A stretch of DNA of 7,983 nucleotides from contig URJI01000109.1 in NCBI GenBank assembly GCA_900548215.1, positions 1 through 7,983 of the forward strand. Direction: 5' to 3'. Both the position numbers and the translations under genes were made by a program. This document shows positions 4,972 through 7,983 of this stretch, one piece after another. How positions within the stretch are numbered: position 1 is the stretch's first letter; every line of letters begins with the position of its first letter. Origin of the DNA: an uncultured Coprococcus sp. Its GTDB lineage: Bacteria > Bacillota > Clostridia > Lachnospirales > Lachnospiraceae. Under the pieces are notes generated by a model that saw only the letters and a list, made by a program, of their open reading frames with translations, did not search any database and was not told the origin of the DNA.

Positions 4972-5901
4972 ATGGAGGTAGAAAACCATTTGAATTGGAC
5001 CGAAGGACTTATTAACGCAATTGATTATATTGAGACTCACCTTATTGACGGTGAAGTATTGGACCAAAATACAATAGCCAGGCAGGCTTACTCTTCTCCC
5101 GACAACTTCAGGAAAGTATTTCATCTAATCACGGGATATACTATAGGGGAATATATCAGAAACCGCCGGCTTTCCCTGGCTGGAGAAGAACTCATTTCCT
5201 CCAACCGCACGGTGACTGATATTGCATTTGAATATGGATATGACACACCCGAAAGCTTCACGAAGGCTTTCACTCGCTTTCATGGAAACTCTCCATCTTA
5301 TGTTCGAAATAACAAGTCAGGCCTCCGTAATTTCACCCGAATTGTATTAAGGGTCACAGCGGACGGAGGGTCTATGCTCAATTACAGAATCATTAAGATC
5401 AACAACATGTGTATTGCCGGTTATTCTAGGGTTTTCACAAGCCTCGATACCTCGAAAAATAATGTTCTGATTCCAAAATTTACAAGAGAATGCTGTAGTC
5501 AAAGCTGGGATAAACTAATGGAAATTAAATCCACTGATAAAAAACCAAATAACTGCTTATTCGGTTACAGATCAAATGATTTTATAAATATTGATAAATT
5601 CGATAATGAAATTTCATGCTTTAATTACACATTTGGACGAATGATCACAAAGCAAGAGATTTCCGGATTGAATATATCAGATTATTCGATAACAAACATT
5701 CCTGACGGTGAATGGATCTGTTTTGACTGTCCAGATACTACTCCTGCCGGACAACAGTCACTTTGGTATAAAATTTACACAGAATTTCTACCATTTTCTC
5801 ATTATAACATATTGCCTGACGTAACCTTAGAGTGTAGCAATGTATCATTAGAGAAGGAAAAAAATTACCTTCTCCTGCAAATCCGTCCCGACAATGTTTA
5901 A
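4972..5901 (+). CDS. AraC-family regulator with C-terminal GyrI-like effector domain
   Basis: A 309-residue cytoplasmic regulator. The N-terminal AraC domain has two helix-turn-helix units: residues 31-54 (LDQNTIARQAYSSPDNFRKVF) and 80-104 (TVTDIAFEYGYDTPESFTKAF), followed by the family signature FHGNSPSYVR. Residues from about 135 to 306 match the GyrI-like/effector-binding fold seen in Rob-like proteins, with NYRIIKI near its start, then IPDGEWICFDC and a LWYKIYTEFLP segment. In that family the C-terminal domain binds small, often hydrophobic or drug-like molecules, here unknown. I chose ATG at 4972. A GTG at 4954 lies inside the predicted -10 hexamer and would add six unremarkable residues. 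Neither start has a Shine-Dalgarno sequence. The gene ends 98 bases before a lipoprotein esterase gene on the same strand, its most likely target. Confidence 0.87.
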   Translation: MEVENHLNWTEGLINAIDYIETHLIDGEVLDQNTIARQAYSSPDNFRKVFHLITGYTIGEYIRNRRLSLAGEELISSNRTVTDIAFEYGYDTPESFTKAFTRFHGNSPSYVRNNKSGLRNFTRIVLRVTADGGSMLNYRIIKINNMCIAGYSRVFTSLDTSKNNVLIPKFTRECCSQSWDKLMEIKSTDKKPNNCLFGYRSNDFINIDKFDNEISCFNYTFGRMITKQEISGLNISDYSITNIPDGEWICFDCPDTTPAGQQSLWYKIYTEFLPFSHYNILPDVTLECSNVSLEKEKNYLLLQIRPDNV

Positions 5902-5999
5902 CCATTGCTGACAGGTCATAATGTAACTCCTGTGATATTGTTTTTATAGTATTTCTCATTTACATGACAATTACTAAATACAATCAAAGGAGGCCTTTT
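5902..5999 (+). promoter_or_regulatory. Spacer with a possible promoter for the esterase gene
   Basis: TATAGT at 5945-5950 is a -10 candidate of the same sequence as that of the AraC gene. ATTTACATG follows it, much as ATTACATG follows the AraC -10. No -35 is convincing. A weak 5-bp stem (ACAGG/CCTGT, about 5910-5932) precedes a broken T-run and could be an attenuator at best. The gene may therefore be co-transcribed with the AraC gene, separately transcribed, or both. Confidence 0.3.
5986..5993 (+). promoter_or_regulatory. Ribosome binding site fixing the esterase start
   Basis: AAAGGAGG six bases before ATG at 6000. It rules against the in-frame ATG at 5964, which would add 12 residues in front of the lipoprotein signal peptide. 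Confidence 0.85.
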
Positions 6000-7082
6000 A
6001 TGAAAAAGGAATTAACAATTTTGACCACATTCAGCATAGCCATTATATTAGTTGTCACCGGGTGTCAACACTCGTCAGCATCTAAGAACAACTCTACTGT
6101 CACCCAATCGGTCACCAGCTATTCTTCATCCGAAGATACGTCAATCGAAGAAGCAACAACAAACGAAACCTCTGTCAAAGAGATCACGACTGAGAAAATC
6201 ACGACAGAAGAAATTACTACTGAGGAGATTACGACAGAAGCACCAACTCCAACAGGTTTACTTCCAGAGGAACGTGCCAGCATAACCATGGGAAAACTCT
6301 CTCCCGATCACATTTATTATAACGAGGTGGCCACGCTTGATCCCGCTTGTGCAGACTATATCAACGAATTATCCATTTATGATGCTGAGATAGATGACAC
6401 TTTTGTTGTCCATATATCTCTTCCACCTGATTATAACGAAGCAAGCACATATCCAATGGTTGTGATGACCGATGGCGTCTGGAGACTCAGTGATCACCCT
6501 GAACTCAGGCCTCTCATGACTTCTGGCCAGATACAGGACGTTATCCTTGTCAGCATAGGATATCCAAACACTTACAATTATGATGTCATCAGGAAAAGAG
6601 ATCTTCAGACTAACCCTGATTCCTTCCTACATTTTATTGTAGATAACCTGATCCCTTATCTGGAAGAAATATACTCTGTAAACCCTGAAAATATGACTCT
6701 CACAGGACATTCCCTGGGTGGATACTGGGCTTACTACGCCCTGTTTCATAATGACACTATAGGAAAAAATACATTTGCAAATTATTATATTGGCAGTCCT
6801 TCCATGTGGGCAAATACTGACGGCAAATTCATGTCTACGTACGAAGATGAATATTACAGCAGAACACAGACTCTGAATGCTAATGTCTATGTAACCGTAG
6901 GTGCAGATGAGGATAAAAACTTCATATCTTCTATCGAGGATTTCTACAACGATTTACAAGAGAGGAATTATTCTGGATTAAACCTAACCTACGAAAAAAT
7001 AGAAGGCTATGACCATAACACAGTCTTTAAGCCTTCTATCAAAAATACTCTTCTTATGTTCTATAAAAAAGATTCCGAATAA
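6000..7082 (+). CDS. Surface lipoprotein esterase, esterase D/IroE-like (alpha/beta hydrolase)
   Basis: A 360-residue predicted lipoprotein. Residues 1-21 are a signal peptide (MKKELTILTTF...) ending in lipobox VTGC, so Cys22 would be lipid-anchored on the outer face of the membrane. Residues 23-85 are a Ser/Thr/Glu-rich spacer, including four copies of (E/K)ITTE at 61-80, which should lift the enzyme from the membrane. From about 95 the chain resembles the esterase D family: YPMVVMTDG, VILVSIGYP, RKRDL, and nucleophile Ser238 in GHSLGG with SPSMW after it. An acidic residue among Asp303-Glu304-Asp305 and His339 in YDHN complete a plausible triad. Relatives include siderophore esterases, feruloyl or acetyl-xylan esterases and mycolyltransferases, so the substrate cannot be named. 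Gene order points to control by the upstream AraC-type regulator. Confidence 0.87.
   Translation: MKKELTILTTFSIAIILVVTGCQHSSASKNNSTVTQSVTSYSSSEDTSIEEATTNETSVKEITTEKITTEEITTEEITTEAPTPTGLLPEERASITMGKLSPDHIYYNEVATLDPACADYINELSIYDAEIDDTFVVHISLPPDYNEASTYPMVVMTDGVWRLSDHPELRPLMTSGQIQDVILVSIGYPNTYNYDVIRKRDLQTNPDSFLHFIVDNLIPYLEEIYSVNPENMTLTGHSLGGYWAYYALFHNDTIGKNTFANYYIGSPSMWANTDGKFMSTYEDEYYSRTQTLNANVYVTVGADEDKNFISSIEDFYNDLQERNYSGLNLTYEKIEGYDHNTVFKPSIKNTLLMFYKKDSE
6180..6239 (+). repeat. Four tandem 15-bp units encoding (E/K)ITTE
   Basis: Four in-frame copies of a 15-bp unit such as GAGATCACGACTGAG encode EITTE, KITTE, EITTE and EITTE. The copies differ mainly at third codon positions, so the repeat is not recent. 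It forms part of the spacer between the lipid anchor and the esterase domain. Confidence 0.8.
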
Positions 7083-7983
7083 CTATCTATAAAACCACCA
7101 GCATCCATATCTAGGCATGACCGCTCCAAGCTCGCGGAGGGTCTTGCCTGATATGAGATCTGTGTATATGTCTGCCTGTTCCTCCGGCATGGTCCAGATG
7201 AGCTGATCCATATTGCTGAAGTTGAAGAATGCCCTCAGCTCATGTCCTGCATATTCCCTCACTATACCAAGAACGCTTGCACATCCTGTCTCTATTGTGT
7301 AGACATTTGCATTACATGAAAACACATCATGCGATGCCCTGATCTCCTCCATGTGGCGCAGCGCGTCAAATATCCTCATGGCTACAGGATCCTTCTTCTC
7401 AACCTTGTCCCATGGGAAGTTTCCTCTGTGCAGATATCTGCTGTCCGCACGTTTGTCCGGATCATTCTTATAAGTATAATCGTTTGTCTGTCCTATCTCA
7501 TCACCGCTGTACAGAACCGGGATTCCGCTCTGTGCCAGCAGGTATCCATGAAGCATGAGATCACATGCAATAGCCTGGTCGATCTTGTCTGCATTTGCCT
7601 CGTACTGACCGGCCTCAAGGCCTGACAGGGATGCTGTTGTTCCACACAGACGGGCATCTCCGAGTCTAGGATCATCGTTGTAGAGCTCGCCTCTGGAATC
7701 ACTGTTGTATCCCTTTCCTGTGAAATAGTCATTCAAGAACTTCTTGTGTGCCACCTCGTCTATGCCGAACTGTGCCAGCCAGTCATAGTCAAGTCCCCAG
7801 CCGATATCATCGTGGCATCTGAGGTAATTCAGGAACACATAATCCTTTGGAAGTGCACACACCTGATCCATCTGGCGCTTTAAGAGTCCCACATTCTTTG
7901 TGGCTATCGTGTTCCATGTGGATGCCATGGTTGTCACGTTGTAGAGCATATGGCACTCTGGCTTGTCAACTGTTCCAAAGTAT
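7083..7983 (-). CDS. Amylosucrase-like GH13 enzyme, C-terminal part (5' end outside window)
   Basis: The frame is open to the window edge and gives 299 residues before TAG. It continues upstream of the first methionine in view with YFGTVDKPECH, so that methionine is internal. The segment covers the second half of the GH13 barrel and the C-terminal beta domain. HDDIGW carries the His and the transition-state-stabilising Asp. YSGDEIG and RADSRYLHRGNF follow, with Arg in DSR as in the Asp-Arg salt bridge closing the active site of Neisseria polysaccharea amylosucrase. The final domain has ALRHMEEIRASH and FFNFSN. The nucleophile and acid/base residues lie outside the window. Such enzymes act on sucrose or alpha-glucans, either making glucan and fructose or hydrolysing sucrose; these cannot be told apart here. 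Its stop directly abuts that of the convergent esterase gene. It is probably unrelated to the regulatory cluster. Confidence 0.87.
   Translation of the reverse strand, partial: YFGTVDKPECHMLYNVTTMASTWNTIATKNVGLLKRQMDQVCALPKDYVFLNYLRCHDDIGWGLDYDWLAQFGIDEVAHKKFLNDYFTGKGYNSDSRGELYNDDPRLGDARLCGTTASLSGLEAGQYEANADKIDQAIACDLMLHGYLLAQSGIPVLYSGDEIGQTNDYTYKNDPDKRADSRYLHRGNFPWDKVEKKDPVAMRIFDALRHMEEIRASHDVFSCNANVYTIETGCASVLGIVREYAGHELRAFFNFSNMDQLIWTMPEEQADIYTDLISGKTLRELGAVMPRYGCWWFYR

Noticed and set aside
5964..5999. Upstream ATG for the esterase
   Set aside because: It would put 12 residues before a normal lipoprotein signal peptide, while AAAGGAGG is correctly placed for ATG at 6000.
6052..6285. 77-residue Lys/Arg/Gln-rich frame inside the esterase gene
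   Set aside because: Out-of-frame shadow of the Thr/Glu repeat spacer.
7947..7949. Start codon of the amylosucrase-like gene
   Set aside because: The frame continues to the window edge with family-like residues and the barrel's first half is missing, so this methionine is internal.

Overview
The window looks like a chromosomal segment of a low-to-medium GC Gram-positive anaerobe, most likely a Clostridia/Lachnospiraceae-type gut bacterium. The reasons are strong AAGGAGG ribosome sites, GTG and TTG starts preceded by good Shine-Dalgarno sequences, an ECF sigma factor paired with a DUF4179-type membrane anti-sigma, an amylosucrase-type GH13 enzyme, and what may be the tail of a 2-oxoacid:ferredoxin oxidoreductase. 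The genus cannot be fixed from the sequence alone.

Layout. (1) 1-111 is the 3' end of a plus-strand gene. (2) 112-554 has no gene. It is filled by an elaborate inverted-repeat structure: a long imperfect palindrome (125-304) with a GC-rich core (171-253), an outer 16-bp perfect inverted repeat (95-110 / 393-408), and extra direct copies of a 32-bp element. (3) 555-2262, minus strand, is an ECF sigma factor followed by its probable transmembrane anti-sigma factor. (4) 2412-4867, minus strand, is an OmpR-type response regulator followed by a two-transmembrane histidine kinase with an acidic extracytoplasmic domain. A hairpin between this operon and the sigma gene is a probable terminator. (5) 4868-4971 is a compact divergent promoter region. 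(6) 4972-7082, plus strand, is an AraC-type regulator with a GyrI-like effector domain, followed by a lipoprotein of the esterase D family. (7) 7083-7983, minus strand, is the C-terminal part of an amylosucrase-like enzyme. Its stop codon directly abuts the esterase stop codon.

How the parts may work together. The centre of the window is a cluster of three sensing devices: membrane kinase/regulator, sigma/anti-sigma, and a cytoplasmic small-molecule-binding AraC protein. The only obvious effector gene in the cluster is the surface-anchored esterase, which is the natural first target to propose for the AraC protein. The two-component operon and the AraC gene diverge from closely packed extended -10 promoters around a short dyad, so their transcription is probably coupled. 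That coupling is inferred from the sequence, not shown.

The most unusual item is the nested palindrome at 95-408, which fits either a small palindromic mobile repeat or a structured RNA and is not explained by the flanking genes.
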